A stretch of 64,000 bases of DNA, from positions 62,001-126,000 of the forward strand of contig NZ_CANLSZ010000001.1 of the NCBI RefSeq assembly GCF_947493765.1. The letters run 5' to 3'. This DNA is from an uncultured Arthrobacter sp. (GTDB lineage: Bacteria > Actinomycetota > Actinomycetes > Actinomycetales > Micrococcaceae). The translations under genes were made by a program, and so were the position numbers. Of this stretch, positions 34,380 through 44,772 are shown in pieces (the first letter of the stretch is position 1; each line of letters opens with the position of its first letter). The notes beneath the pieces were generated by a model. It was given only the letters and a program-made list of their open reading frames with translations, was not told where the DNA came from and ran no database searches.

Positions 34380-35300
34380 ATGGCAGACCACGCGCCGGCA
34401 GCAGACCACGACGCTGCCGGAAGGCCCTCGAAGGACCCCACCGCGGATCTCCTGGCCCTCCTCGACCTCACCGGCGCCGACGGGGCACAGACCGACGAGG
34501 AGATCTTCGTCGGAGCCTCCTCCCGCCAGCCCGGCCGCCGCGTCTTCGGCGGTCAGGTCCTCGCGCAGTCCCTCGTCGCCGCCATGCGCACGGTGGAGCC
34601 CTCCCGTGACGTGCACTCCATGCACGGGTACTTCCTGCGCGCGGGCGATGCGGAGAAACCGATCACCTTCGGGGTGCAGCGGCTCCGCGACGGACGCTCC
34701 TTCTCGGCACGGCGCACGCACGCCTACCAGAACGGGGTGCCGATCCTGTCGATGATCGCCTCCTTCCAGGAGCCGGACGACGGCATCACCCATCAGGACG
34801 AGATGCCGCAGGGCATGCCGGACCCCGAGAGCCTGCCGACGACGGCGGAGCTTCTCGGCGCCTTCGACCACCCGGTGGCTCGGGCCTGGGCCTTCGAGCG
34901 TCCGTTCGACATCCGGCACGTCGACAGCCCGCTCTACACCTCGAACACCGGGTCCCGCGAGCCGCGGAACGCGGTGTGGATGCGCAGCATGGGACCCATG
35001 CCGGAGGATCCCCGCCTGCACCGCGCAGCCCTGGCCTACGCGAGCGACTACACGCTGCTGGAATCGATCCTGCGCCCGCACGGGTTGAGCTGGATCCACC
35101 CCGGCATGAGCGTGGCGAGCCTCGACCACGCCATGTGGTGGCACCGTCCGGTCCGCGTGGACCAGTGGCTCCTCTACGTCCAGAGCTCGCCGAGTGCCTC
35201 CGGGGCGCGAGGCCTGGCCGCGGGCCGTATCTACACCCGGGACGGGGAGCTCGTGGCCACCGTGGCGCAGGAGGGCATGGTCAGGGTTCCGCGGTCCTGA
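34380..35300 (+). CDS. tesB: Acyl-CoA thioesterase II
   Basis: A 306-residue double-hotdog thioesterase. The first hotdog has RRVFGGQVLAQSLVAAMRTV and MHGYFLRAGD. The second holds the catalytic Asp in ASLDHAMWWHRP, equivalent to SLDHSMWFHRP of E. coli TesB. ATG 34380 has GAGGAG about 10 nt upstream; an in-frame ATG at 34320 has none. It diverges from the smaller thioesterase across 166 bp, so two thioesterases are neighbours. It cleaves medium- to long-chain acyl-CoAs. Confidence 0.93.
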   Translation: MADHAPAADHDAAGRPSKDPTADLLALLDLTGADGAQTDEEIFVGASSRQPGRRVFGGQVLAQSLVAAMRTVEPSRDVHSMHGYFLRAGDAEKPITFGVQRLRDGRSFSARRTHAYQNGVPILSMIASFQEPDDGITHQDEMPQGMPDPESLPTTAELLGAFDHPVARAWAFERPFDIRHVDSPLYTSNTGSREPRNAVWMRSMGPMPEDPRLHRAALAYASDYTLLESILRPHGLSWIHPGMSVASLDHAMWWHRPVRVDQWLLYVQSSPSASGARGLAAGRIYTRDGELVATVAQEGMVRVPRS

Positions 35301-35362
35301 GGTCCCGTCCACGGGGATGCCCGGCCCGAGGAGCCCGGCCGCCTTGGCGAGCCCGGCCGACG

Positions 35363-35396
35363 GCAGAGGACACGGCTCGAAGGCCGTGTCCTCTGC
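35363..35396. terminator. Bidirectional terminator between tesB and ettA
   Basis: A perfect 14-bp inverted repeat (35363-35376 and 35383-35396) with a TCGAAG loop, between convergent genes. Confidence 0.82.
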
Positions 35397-35433
35397 TGTC
35401 TGTCGCCGTGCCGCGCGGTGATCCGCCCGCGCC

Positions 35434-37116
<1,683 letters not shown>

Positions 37117-37187
37117 GCACCCAAGGCTAGTGGCTGAGGGCCCTGTTCTCCCATTCACCGCCGGCCGGCCCCGGGCCCGCCGAGGGG

Positions 37188-37865
37188 TCAGAAGGGGACG
37201 GACTCCGACTGCGCCATCCCTGAGCGGTCCTGGTCCCTTCCCTGCCCTGCGTCGCCCTCAGGACCACTCGTGCCCTCGTGGTCGTGACCGTCGTGCTCCG
37301 AACCGTCCTGGTCCGAACCGTCCTGGTCCGAACGGTCGTGGTCCGAACGGTCGTGGTCGGGACCGTCCTCGGCGGCGCCGTGCGGGTCGAAGGCGCCTGC
37401 GAAGAGTTCACCGGTCGCCGGATCGAGGCCGTCCGGCACGGCGGTGTGCTCCGGGCTGCCGGTCGCGGAAGCATCGGCAGGACCGACCTGCGCCTCGGAC
37501 CGCTCGGACGAGTTCCTCCTGAAGTTCGCGGTCCCCCACATGAGGTCGTGGCCCGCGGTGTCGGCGTCGATCTCCACGGAGGTCCCGGTGCGGCCGTCGG
37601 GGTTGCTCCATGGCCGGATCCGGAGCCGGCCGGTGACGATCACGCGGTCGCCCTTCTTGATGCTGGCGCCCGCGTTCGTGGCGAGCTGCCGGAACATGGA
37701 CACCGAGTACCAGTTGGTGGTCCCGTCCACCCACCCGTTGGCCTCCTTGTCGAAGCGTCGCTCGGTGGAGCACATGCGGAAACCGCAGATCGGCAGTCCG
37801 CTGTGCGCGAGGGTCAGGCGCACCTCGGTCGCCACGTAGCCCCGTACGGTGATGATGTCGGTCAT
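37188..37865 (-). CDS. ssb: Single-stranded DNA-binding protein (second, SsbB-like paralogue)
   Basis: A 225-residue SSB. The OB fold covers about residues 1-110 (ITVRGYVATEVRLTLAHSGL, GDRVIVTGRLRIRPW). A long acidic linker follows, with five 5-residue repeats of the DRSDH type encoded by 15-bp units. The C-terminus is AQSESVPF rather than the DDDIPF tip by which replicative SSBs recruit partners. It is next to ettA, as Rv2478c is next to Rv2477c in M. tuberculosis (from memory), supporting a paralogue rather than the replicative SsbA. Confidence 0.93.
   Translation of the reverse strand: MTDIITVRGYVATEVRLTLAHSGLPICGFRMCSTERRFDKEANGWVDGTTNWYSVSMFRQLATNAGASIKKGDRVIVTGRLRIRPWSNPDGRTGTSVEIDADTAGHDLMWGTANFRRNSSERSEAQVGPADASATGSPEHTAVPDGLDPATGELFAGAFDPHGAAEDGPDHDRSDHDRSDQDGSDQDGSEHDGHDHEGTSGPEGDAGQGRDQDRSGMAQSESVPF
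37290..37364 (-). repeat. Five 15-bp tandem repeats in the SSB linker
   Basis: Units start at 37290, 37305, 37320, 37335 and 37350 and read GTCSTGSTCCGAACS with small changes. They encode the Asp/Ser/His/Gln-rich linker of the SSB paralogue. Confidence 0.85.
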
Positions 37866-37979
37866 GATCTTCCCTTCCCTCGGCGAGGGGCACGGCGCTT
37901 GCCGGCCCGTACCAAGCGTCGGTCGGTCCGGTCCGGTCCGGATGCGGGCTCCGTCCTATGTGGACAACCGGGAATGCGA

Positions 37980-38019
37980 AAGGTCCCCTGGACCGCGGAG
38001 CCGCGGTCCAGGGGACCTT
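37980..38019 (-). terminator. Terminator downstream of tRNA-Arg
   Basis: A perfect 19-bp inverted repeat (37980-37998 and 38001-38019) with an AG loop. On the minus strand it lies 8 nt after the tRNA and runs into TTTCGCATT. Confidence 0.88.
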
Positions 38020-38026
38020 CCTGCTG

Positions 38027-38099
38027 TGCCCCCGGCAGGATTCGAACCTGCGACCAGAGGATTAGAAGGCCCCTGCTCTATCCCCTGAGCTACGGAGGC
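38027..38099 (-). tRNA. tRNA-Arg (TCT anticodon)
   Basis: 73 nt. Acceptor GCCTCCG pairs with CGGGGGC (one G-T pair), discriminator A. The anticodon loop CTTCTAA gives TCT, and the T arm is GCAGGTTCGAATCCTGC. It is followed by a strong terminator. Confidence 0.95.
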
Positions 38100-38157
38100 A
38101 GTCCGCCCAGTTTACTATGGGCGCTCTGTGGGAGGCGTCGGGCGGCCGGCGGAAGCC

Positions 38158-38589
38158 CTACGCGTAGGAGTCGGTGGCGGTCTCGGCGAAGGTCACGCGG
38201 AGTTCGAGGCGGTGCTGGCCGTCCGGGTCCTGGGTGTAGATGGCCCGGCCCGCGATGCCGCTGAGCCCCTCGGTGCCCGAGCCGGGGATGATGTGTCCCG
38301 AACTCGCCGCGTCGACGCCCTCGGCCACACCCCAGTGCTGCACCGTCATGGACCCCTCGCGCTCTCCCACGGTGCCGACGAACTGCTCGGACGCCACATA
38401 GCCCGCCCCCACCGCATTGCCCGCCATGAGCAGCTGGGCCGTGCTGGTCCCGCTGATCTCGCCCTCGAAGACCTTGGTGGCCCTGACCCGTGACAGCTCG
38501 CCGTTGCTCCCGGCCTCCGAGTAGGCCTCCGCGTCCCACTCCGTGATCTCGAATTCACCGTGATACGTGATCGTTCCTGATTCGGTCAT
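38158..38589 (-). CDS. DUF3224 domain-containing protein
   Basis: A 143-residue protein matching the DUF3224 family of allene-oxide-cyclase-like small beta barrels. Features are GELSRVRATKVFEGEISGTS, YVASEQFVGTVGEREGSMTVQH and a C-terminal YTQDPDGQHRLELRVTF strand. No signal peptide or cysteine is present. ATG 38589 lies 6 nt after GATACT, suggesting a leaderless mRNA. Function unknown. Confidence 0.9.
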   Translation of the reverse strand: MTESGTITYHGEFEITEWDAEAYSEAGSNGELSRVRATKVFEGEISGTSTAQLLMAGNAVGAGYVASEQFVGTVGEREGSMTVQHWGVAEGVDAASSGHIIPGSGTEGLSGIAGRAIYTQDPDGQHRLELRVTFAETATDSYA

Positions 38590-38601
38590 GTCCCCAGTAT
38601 C
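38590..38601 (-). promoter_or_regulatory. Leaderless -10 element of the DUF3224 gene
   Basis: GATACT at 38601-38596, then GGGGAC, then the ATG. Confidence 0.5.
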
Positions 38602-38671
38602 GCCGGTTCGCGCGCATCCCGCACGGCGCGGGGGCCCACGCGGGACCGCATGGAGCGGGTGCGAGGGGCTC

Positions 38672-40240
38672 TCAGTGCAGCTGTCCGGGGGCCAGCGGCG
38701 TGTAGCGCCTGCGGAACAGGACCTTGGTGCTGCGGTCGAGGAAGACGAGATAGAGCGCGAACGCGAGGGCGACGACGGCGGCCACCTGGCGTGCCATCAT
38801 CAGGCTGAACTCGAAGTAGGGGAAGATGTCGAGCTGGTCGGTGATCGCGTAGACCATGAAGAACGCCACCGTGAAGTACAGGGACTTCACCTGCCAGTCG
38901 TCGCGGATCCCGGTGACGGCGAACAGCGGTATGAGCCAGACCACGTACCAGGACTGGATCATGGGTGCCAGCAGCACGATCGCCGCGAACGCGATCGCCA
39001 GGCGGCGTACCAGATGGCTGTGCTCACCGCGCAGCACCTCGTACGCGATGATGACCAGCGACCCCACCCGGGCGATGGTGTGGAAGACACCGGCCATGTC
39101 CCACCCGGGAAGTCCCACCGCGTTGCCCAGCGTCGCGATCACCAGACCGATGAAGCCGACGGGCGCGTACCAGATCCACACACTGCCCGGAGTGCTGAGC
39201 GCGCCCACCCAGCCGAATCCGAACGTGTTGATCAGCCCCATGATCCACAGGAGTCCCAGGCTCAGTCCCGCGGTCAGGAACCAGTGGAGGAAACGCCGCG
39301 GCCACGACGCACCCTTCCCTGCCCACAGCAGGCCGACGAACGGCAGGAAGATGAGGGTGATCGGTTTGATGCCCACGGACAGCGTGATCAGGAGGATCCC
39401 GAGCACGGGACGTCCGGTCGCCGCGAGGTACAGTCCTGCGAGCGCCAGGCCGATCATCAGCGAGTCGTTGTGGATGGCGGCGACGAAGTTGATCAGCAGC
39501 AGCGGGTTCGCGGCCGTCAGCCACAGGGCACGCGTGGGATCGACCCCATGGAGTTCGGCGAGCTTCGGCACCATCCAGACGCACAGTGCGACGCCGATGA
39601 GCGCGACGACCCGGAACAGGATGATCGAGGTGTCCGGGTCGCCGCCGGTCACGCGGACGATCCCCTCCTCGATCCACAGGAACACCGGACCGTACGGGGT
39701 GGGGCTCTGCGCCCAGAGATCGTCGGCGCCGATCTGCAGGTAGTTGGAGATCTGCGAATAGCCGTCCACGTACGGGTTCAGGCCCGCCACCATGACCTGC
39801 CCCTGCACGATGTAGGCGAACACATCCCGGCTGAACAGCGGGAGCGCCGCCGCGAGGGGAATGGTCCAGGCGATGATGGCACGCAGCACGTAGGGGCGTG
39901 TGTCCTCCGACCAGCCGTTTAGCCGCTGCCCCAGCCGCAGCCAGGACCTGATGAGGAGCATGCCGCCCAGGGCCAGGAGCAGGACCGACAGGAGCGCCCC
40001 GGGGGGTTCGAAGCGGAGCCAGATGATGATCGGGTTGCGCCTGAGCCCGGCGGAGGCCATCGACAGCCAGCCGACGCCGAGGGAGCCCATCCACATCATC
40101 AGCGAGCCGACGAATCCCTGCACGATGGCGATGTTCGGCCGATTCCGCCCCACCGGGGCCTCGACGTCGACGCGCGGGACATGGGCGGGCATAGGGAGGA
40201 TCCAATCGTCGGCAGGCTCGAGGCGGCACTGGGCGTCCAT
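38672..40240 (-). CDS. mptB: Polyprenol-phosphomannose-dependent alpha-1,6-mannosyltransferase (MptB-like)
   Basis: A 522-residue GT-C glycosyltransferase with about 12-13 membrane helices. The first external loop carries FSRDVFAYIVQGQVMVAGLNPY, with the Asp typical of GT-C active sites, followed by WAQSPTPYGP. In Corynebacteriales MptB starts the alpha-1,6-mannan core of lipomannan, using polyprenyl-phosphate-mannose. In an Arthrobacter-like host it would make a related lipomannan or cell-wall mannan (inference). The start is uncertain: ATG 40240 lacks a ribosome site and Met17 is an alternative. Confidence 0.87.
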   Translation of the reverse strand: MDAQCRLEPADDWILPMPAHVPRVDVEAPVGRNRPNIAIVQGFVGSLMMWMGSLGVGWLSMASAGLRRNPIIIWLRFEPPGALLSVLLLALGGMLLIRSWLRLGQRLNGWSEDTRPYVLRAIIAWTIPLAAALPLFSRDVFAYIVQGQVMVAGLNPYVDGYSQISNYLQIGADDLWAQSPTPYGPVFLWIEEGIVRVTGGDPDTSIILFRVVALIGVALCVWMVPKLAELHGVDPTRALWLTAANPLLLINFVAAIHNDSLMIGLALAGLYLAATGRPVLGILLITLSVGIKPITLIFLPFVGLLWAGKGASWPRRFLHWFLTAGLSLGLLWIMGLINTFGFGWVGALSTPGSVWIWYAPVGFIGLVIATLGNAVGLPGWDMAGVFHTIARVGSLVIIAYEVLRGEHSHLVRRLAIAFAAIVLLAPMIQSWYVVWLIPLFAVTGIRDDWQVKSLYFTVAFFMVYAITDQLDIFPYFEFSLMMARQVAAVVALAFALYLVFLDRSTKVLFRRRYTPLAPGQLH

Positions 40241-40427
40241 GTCCGGCGGTGACGGCCGCCATGGAGAGCCTCCGACCGCCGGTGGGTGGCGGTGTCGAAG
40301 ACAGCATCGCGCACCCGGATGTCCGCGCAGCCTGAGTGAACTGATGGAATATTAGCACCGGAGTCCGGCCCCGGCCCGGTGCCCGCGCCCGGGGACGGAT
40401 CGTGGTCGTCGCCGCGGCACCGGGCGG

Positions 40428-40439
40428 TACATTGGTCGA
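40428..40439 (+). promoter_or_regulatory. Leaderless -10 element of orn
   Basis: TACATT (40428-40433), then GGTCGA, then ATG 40440, the 6-nt spacing expected for a leaderless mRNA. Confidence 0.55.
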
Positions 40440-41042
40440 ATGCCGATATCGAATGAACGCATCGTCTGGATCGACTGCGAGATGACGGGGTTGGACCTCG
40501 TCCACGATGCGCTCATCGAGGTCGCCGTCGTGGTGACCGACGCGGAACTGAACGTCGTGGGAGAGGGGCTCGACGTCGTCATCAGGCCGCCCGCGGAGGC
40601 GCTCGCGCAGATGGGCGACTTCGTGCGTGAGATGCACACGTCCTCGGGCCTGCTCCAGGAACTCGACGGCGGCATGACCATGGCGGAGGCGCAGGACCGG
40701 GTGCTCGACCACGTCCGGGCCCTCGTCCCCGAGCCCCGCAAGGCGCAGCTCGCCGGGAACTCGATCGGGACGGACCGGAATTTCCTCGCCCGCGACATGC
40801 CACTCGTGATCGACCACCTCCACTACCGGGTGATCGACGTGTCCACCATCAAGGAACTCGCGCGCCGCTGGTACGTCCGCGCCTACTTCCAGTCCCCCGC
40901 CAAGACCGGCGGGCACCGCGCGCTCGGGGACATCGAGGATTCGATCCGGGAGCTGCGCTACTACCGGTCCGCCGTCTTCGTTCCCGCACCTGGGCCGGAC
41001 TCGGCCACGAGCAAGGCCATCGCGGAGTCCCTCGCCACCTGA
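40440..41042 (+). CDS. orn: Oligoribonuclease
   Basis: A 200-residue DEDDh 3'-5' exonuclease that degrades 2-5 nt RNA oligomers, including pGpG. Exo I is WIDCEMTGLDL (Asp12, Glu14), and Exo III contains KTGGHRALGDIEDSIREL with the catalytic His and Asp. It is about 20 residues longer at the C-terminus than E. coli Orn (181 residues). It diverges from the mptB-like gene. Confidence 0.97.
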   Translation: MPISNERIVWIDCEMTGLDLVHDALIEVAVVVTDAELNVVGEGLDVVIRPPAEALAQMGDFVREMHTSSGLLQELDGGMTMAEAQDRVLDHVRALVPEPRKAQLAGNSIGTDRNFLARDMPLVIDHLHYRVIDVSTIKELARRWYVRAYFQSPAKTGGHRALGDIEDSIRELRYYRSAVFVPAPGPDSATSKAIAESLAT

Positions 41043-41155
41043 GGCTGGATCGTGGAGGTCCTGAGCACGCGCCGGAGTGTGTAAACTTGTGTCCGCTGCC
41101 TGTCGCCGGCAGCCCGGCCGGAGACCTCTCCACCCGGACACCGGCGTCGTCGCAT

Positions 41156-41229
41156 GGTGGGTATAGCTCAGTTGGCAGAGCGCCTGGTTGTGGTCCAGGA
41201 GGTCGCGGGTTCAAGCCCCGTTACTCACC
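41156..41229 (+). tRNA. tRNA-His (GTG anticodon)
   Basis: 74 nt counting the extra 5' G (G-1) opposite C73, a hallmark of tRNA-His. The acceptor pairs GTGGGTA with TACTCAC, the anticodon loop TTGTGGT gives GTG, and the T arm is GCGGGTTCAAGCCCCGT. Confidence 0.95.
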
Positions 41230-41256
41230 CTCGGAGGTCAGGAAGACCCTGGCACC

Positions 41257-41290
41257 GTATGCCGTCCCGGATCCGTCCGGGACGGCATAC
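41257..41290 (+). terminator. Terminator downstream of tRNA-His
   Basis: A perfect 14-bp inverted repeat (41257-41270 and 41277-41290) with an ATCCGT loop, followed by GTCTTT. It separates the tRNA from the acyl-CoA dehydrogenase gene. Confidence 0.82.
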
Positions 41291-41373
41291 GTCTTTCCGG
41301 CCCCAGCAGTCCCAGTCCCCACGACGGCGACGCCCGGTACGTCGCCCGCCCACAGCAGCGAAGGACCATTGCC

Positions 41374-42546
41374 ATGGAACGCACGGTGTTCGACGAGGAT
41401 CACGAACTCTTCCGCGACGTCGCCCGGGAGTTCAACGAGCGCGCCGTCGCCCCGCACTACGCGGACTGGGACCGCCGCCACATGATGGACCGGTCCGTGT
41501 GGACCGCCGCCGGGGAGCAGGGTCTGCTCGGTCTCGCCGTCCCCGAGGAGTTCGGTGGGGCGGGGATGCCGGACTACCGCTTCCGCACGGTCCTCGACGA
41601 GGAGTTCGCCCGGAGCAACCACCTCGCCGTGGGTCTCGCCTTCCACCTGCACGACGACCTCGTCCTGCCGCACCTGCTGGCCCACGGCTCGCAGGACCTC
41701 AAGGAACGCTGGCTCCCGGGGATGGTCTCCGGGGACATCGTGACCTCCTGCGCCTGGACCGAACCCGGGGCCGGCAGCGATCTGCGCGGCATCCGCACCA
41801 AAGCCGTGCGCGACGGCGACGACTGGCTGATCACGGGTCAGAAGGTCTTCATCGGCAACGGGATCAGCGGCGACGCCTCCCTCGTGCTCGCACGCACCGA
41901 CGGCAGTTCCGGCCGCGGGTCCAGCGACGCCTTCTCCCTCTTCATGGTCACCAAGGGTGAGGGCTACACTCCCGGCCGACAGCTGGACAAAATGGGCCTG
42001 CGCGCCTCCGACACCGCCGAACTGTTCTTCGACAACGTCCGCGTTCCCGGTGCGGACCTGGTGGGCGAGGTGGGCCAGGGCCTGCGGTACTGCCTCGAGC
42101 AGATCCCCCAGGGCAGGCTCGGCATCGCCGTCGCCGCCGCCGCGCTCGCGCGGGCCACGTACGCGCAGACCGTCCGCTACGTCACCGACCGCAACGCCTT
42201 CGGTGAGCGGGTGCTGGACTTCCAGAACACCCGGCACGTCCTCGCGGACATCCTCACGGAGATCGAGGTCACGGAGTCCTTCGTGGACCGGGCGGTGCTC
42301 GCGTTCAACGCGGGCTCCCTCACCCCGGAGGCCGCCGCGCAGGCCAAGTTGTGGGCGAGCGAGCGCGCGAAGTCCGTCACGGACCGCTGTCTCCAGTTGC
42401 ACGGCGGCTACGGCTACATCCTGGAGTACCCGGTCTCCCAGGCGTTCCTCGCCGCGCGCCTGCTGACCATCTTCGGCGGCACGAGCGAGATCATGCGCGA
42501 GTCCATCGGGCGGTCGATCGCCGACCGCTCCGCGCAGCAGAGGTAG
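41374..42546 (+). CDS. Acyl-CoA dehydrogenase family protein
   Basis: A 390-residue FAD enzyme catalysing alpha,beta-dehydrogenation of an acyl-CoA. FAD and substrate segments include CAWTEPGAGSDLRGIRTKA and GQKVFIGNGISGD, and the C-terminal domain has LQLHGGYGYILEYPV, whose Glu aligns with the usual catalytic base. ATG 41374 has GAAGGAC upstream; in-frame codons before it run back into the tRNA-His gene. It lies 5 bp before def. Chain-length preference unknown. Confidence 0.93.
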   Translation: MERTVFDEDHELFRDVAREFNERAVAPHYADWDRRHMMDRSVWTAAGEQGLLGLAVPEEFGGAGMPDYRFRTVLDEEFARSNHLAVGLAFHLHDDLVLPHLLAHGSQDLKERWLPGMVSGDIVTSCAWTEPGAGSDLRGIRTKAVRDGDDWLITGQKVFIGNGISGDASLVLARTDGSSGRGSSDAFSLFMVTKGEGYTPGRQLDKMGLRASDTAELFFDNVRVPGADLVGEVGQGLRYCLEQIPQGRLGIAVAAAALARATYAQTVRYVTDRNAFGERVLDFQNTRHVLADILTEIEVTESFVDRAVLAFNAGSLTPEAAAQAKLWASERAKSVTDRCLQLHGGYGYILEYPVSQAFLAARLLTIFGGTSEIMRESIGRSIADRSAQQR

Positions 42547-42551
42547 AGCAC

Positions 42552-43124
42552 ATGACAGTCCACCCCATCACCATCACCGGCGAGCCCGTGCTGCACCGGC
42601 GCGCCCAGCCCGTCGAGACCTTCGATGCGGCACTGCGCACCCTCATCGCGGACATGTTCGAGACGATGGACGAGGCCAACGGCGTCGGTCTCGCCGCGCC
42701 CCAGATCGGGGTGGGTCTGCGGCTCTTCGTGTACGGGATGGAGAACGACGACGGCGTCCCGCCGCGCGGCGTCCTCGTGAACCCGACCATCGTGACCACG
42801 AAGGTGCCCGGCTCCGAGCCCGATCCCGAGGACGACGCGGAGGGCTGCCTGTCGGTGCCGGGCGAATCGTTCCCCCTCGCCCGCGCCGGGTGGGCCCGGG
42901 TCACGGGGTTCGACGGCGACGGCGCACCGGTCGACTTCGAGGCCACCGGCTGGTTCGCGCGCTGCATGCAGCACGAGTACGACCATCTGGACGGCAAGCT
43001 CTTCGTGGACCGCCTCAACGACCGGTACCTGCGCAAGGCCCGCAGGAGCATCAGGAACAACGCGTGGGGAGTCCCGGGCCTCACCTGGATGCCCGGCGTG
43101 GACCCGGACCCGTTCGGCCACTAG
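42552..43124 (+). CDS. def: Peptide deformylase
   Basis: A 190-residue metalloenzyme removing the formyl group from nascent peptides. All three motifs are present: GVGLAAPQIG, EGCLSVPG with the metal-binding Cys, and QHEYDHLDG with the two metal His and the catalytic Glu. ATG 42552 follows the upstream stop by 5 bp, so it is coupled to the acyl-CoA dehydrogenase. Many actinobacteria carry two deformylases, so this may not be the only one. Confidence 0.97.
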   Translation: MTVHPITITGEPVLHRRAQPVETFDAALRTLIADMFETMDEANGVGLAAPQIGVGLRLFVYGMENDDGVPPRGVLVNPTIVTTKVPGSEPDPEDDAEGCLSVPGESFPLARAGWARVTGFDGDGAPVDFEATGWFARCMQHEYDHLDGKLFVDRLNDRYLRKARRSIRNNAWGVPGLTWMPGVDPDPFGH

Positions 43125-43139
43125 CGGGAGCTATGCGGC

Positions 43140-44429
43140 TCAGGTCCTCGCGGGGCTGTCGAGACCGGCGCCCTCCGGGGCCTCCACGAGGTCCTCGAGT
43201 CTCCTGGTACCGCGCAGGGGTCCCAGGAGGGCCACGAGGGGGGCCAGGCAGGCGATGACGACGCCGACCAGGACGGCCTCGCGCACGCCGATCGTCTCGG
43301 CCAGGATGCCCGCGAGGAAGCTCGCCAGCGCGAGCATCCCCCAACTCACCATCCTCGACGCGGCTCCCAGCCGGCCCATCATGTCCGGCGGGCAGACACG
43401 CTGGCGGAAACTCGTGCCCACCACGATGTTCCAGGCCACGGACGCCCCCATGACGAACAGGCCCGCCACGCCCCAGAGCATCCCCCAGCCCGGCGTCAGG
43501 ACCAGCAGCGATGCGTACCCGAAGACCCCCGGCACCATGGACCAGCGCCACAGCGGGCCGGAGCCGAATCTCTCGCCCATCGCCTGGGCGGTGATGCCAC
43601 CGACGGCGCCCCCGACGGACGCTGCCGCCAGGAGCATCCCGAGCCAGATCTCCGTCTCCTGGAGCGTGCGCAGTACCAGGAGGACCAGCAGGGAGGCCGC
43701 GATGTTGCCTCCGAGGTTCCAGAGTGCGGCGTTGAACAGGAGCGCGCGGAGGGGCGCCGTGCTGAAGGTGTAGCGGAGACCGTCGAGCATCTCGCGCCAG
43801 ATGCGCTGGTCACTGCGTGGCCGCACCACCTCCTGCACGTCCAGACGCCCTACGGCTGCGAGGGAGACGACCGACGTCGCCAGCTGGAGGATCAGCGTGT
43901 TGGACGCACCTGCCAGACTCGTGAGCCAGCCCGCCGCGGACCGGCCGGTAGCGTCCGCCGCGGCGCCGGAGCCCGTGATCAGGCCGTTGCCCTCCATGAG
44001 TTCGTCCGGGGTCACCGCCTGCTGCACCAGGGCTGCGTCCGCCAGCTGGAAGAAGGCCGATGCGACGCCGGCGGTGAACGCGGCGGCGAAGAGCAGGGGC
44101 GTGCTAAGGAAGCCCAGCCAGTAGCCCAGCGGCAGGAGGGCGAGGACGAGCACCCGCACGGTCAGTGCCGCGAGCATCACCGGCCTGCGGGGCAGTCGGT
44201 CCACCCAGACGCCGATCAGCAGACCGAACAGCAGCCAGGGCAGGAACGTCATGCCGGCCAGGGCGGCGACCGCGAAGTTGCTGGCCTCGAGTTCCACCGC
44301 TGCGATCACGGGCAGCGCCACCGCAGCGATCGCGTTGCCCAGTACGCCGGACGTGCTGGACACCAGCAGTGCCCGGAAATTGCTGTTGCGTCTGAACAGC
44401 GTCTTCTTTTCGGTGCCCCCAGCAATCAT
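43140..44429 (-). CDS. MFS transporter
   Basis: A 429-residue major facilitator protein with about 10-12 helices, of the DHA3-like (MFS_3) type related to enterobactin and macrolide exporters. The loop between helices 2 and 3 reads GVWVDRLPRRPVMLAA, the typical G-x3-D-R-x-x-R-R motif. Likely a drug or siderophore exporter, but the substrate is unknown. ATG 44429 lies 6 nt after TAGGTT (leaderless pattern). It converges on def with a 15-bp gap. Confidence 0.9.
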   Translation of the reverse strand: MIAGGTEKKTLFRRNSNFRALLVSSTSGVLGNAIAAVALPVIAAVELEASNFAVAALAGMTFLPWLLFGLLIGVWVDRLPRRPVMLAALTVRVLVLALLPLGYWLGFLSTPLLFAAAFTAGVASAFFQLADAALVQQAVTPDELMEGNGLITGSGAAADATGRSAAGWLTSLAGASNTLILQLATSVVSLAAVGRLDVQEVVRPRSDQRIWREMLDGLRYTFSTAPLRALLFNAALWNLGGNIAASLLVLLVLRTLQETEIWLGMLLAAASVGGAVGGITAQAMGERFGSGPLWRWSMVPGVFGYASLLVLTPGWGMLWGVAGLFVMGASVAWNIVVGTSFRQRVCPPDMMGRLGAASRMVSWGMLALASFLAGILAETIGVREAVLVGVVIACLAPLVALLGPLRGTRRLEDLVEAPEGAGLDSPART

Positions 44430-44441
44430 CGAATCAACCTA
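44430..44441 (-). promoter_or_regulatory. Leaderless -10 element of the MFS gene
   Basis: TAGGTT at 44441-44436, then GATTCG, then ATG 44429. Confidence 0.55.
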
Positions 44442-44772
44442 ACGGAAGGAGCAGTGGATGCCGGAGCGGATGCGGGGGAACTGCGGGACAATCTCGGCGG
44501 GTCTTGACGATCGGATTCCTCCCGCAGATAATCCGGAACGCCGAACTCCCGTGCCGACATCGAGGGGTCCCGGTACTCCCGACGCATCATCGACCGTGTC
44601 CGCGGTCGGCGCGGCCCGTGGCGAACGGGCCAGCCCCAGTGGCCCCAGCAGCAGACCGGCCCGTTCCTACCGTCGCGCTTGCGTATGAGACCCACGACGG
44701 TCCTCACAGCGTAGGCATCCGCATGGTCCCGAGGGCGGCGCGACGCGCCGAGGGGCTTTCCCGGAAGACGTG
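44430..44772. other. 343-bp gap between the MFS gene and rnpB
   Basis: Short open frames exist here but none has a ribosome site or recognisable protein. Besides the MFS promoter, the only structure noted is a GC-rich hairpin GGCGC-N3-GCGCC near 44740, just past the 3' end of rnpB. Confidence 0.4.

Noticed and set aside
37290-37364. The 15-bp repeats as a regulatory iteron or origin element.
   Set aside because: They lie in frame inside the SSB linker and are explained by protein low complexity.
44458-44688. A 76-codon open frame between the MFS gene and rnpB.
   Set aside because: No ribosome site, Ser/Pro/Arg-rich composition typical of chance frames in GC-rich DNA, and no recognisable protein.
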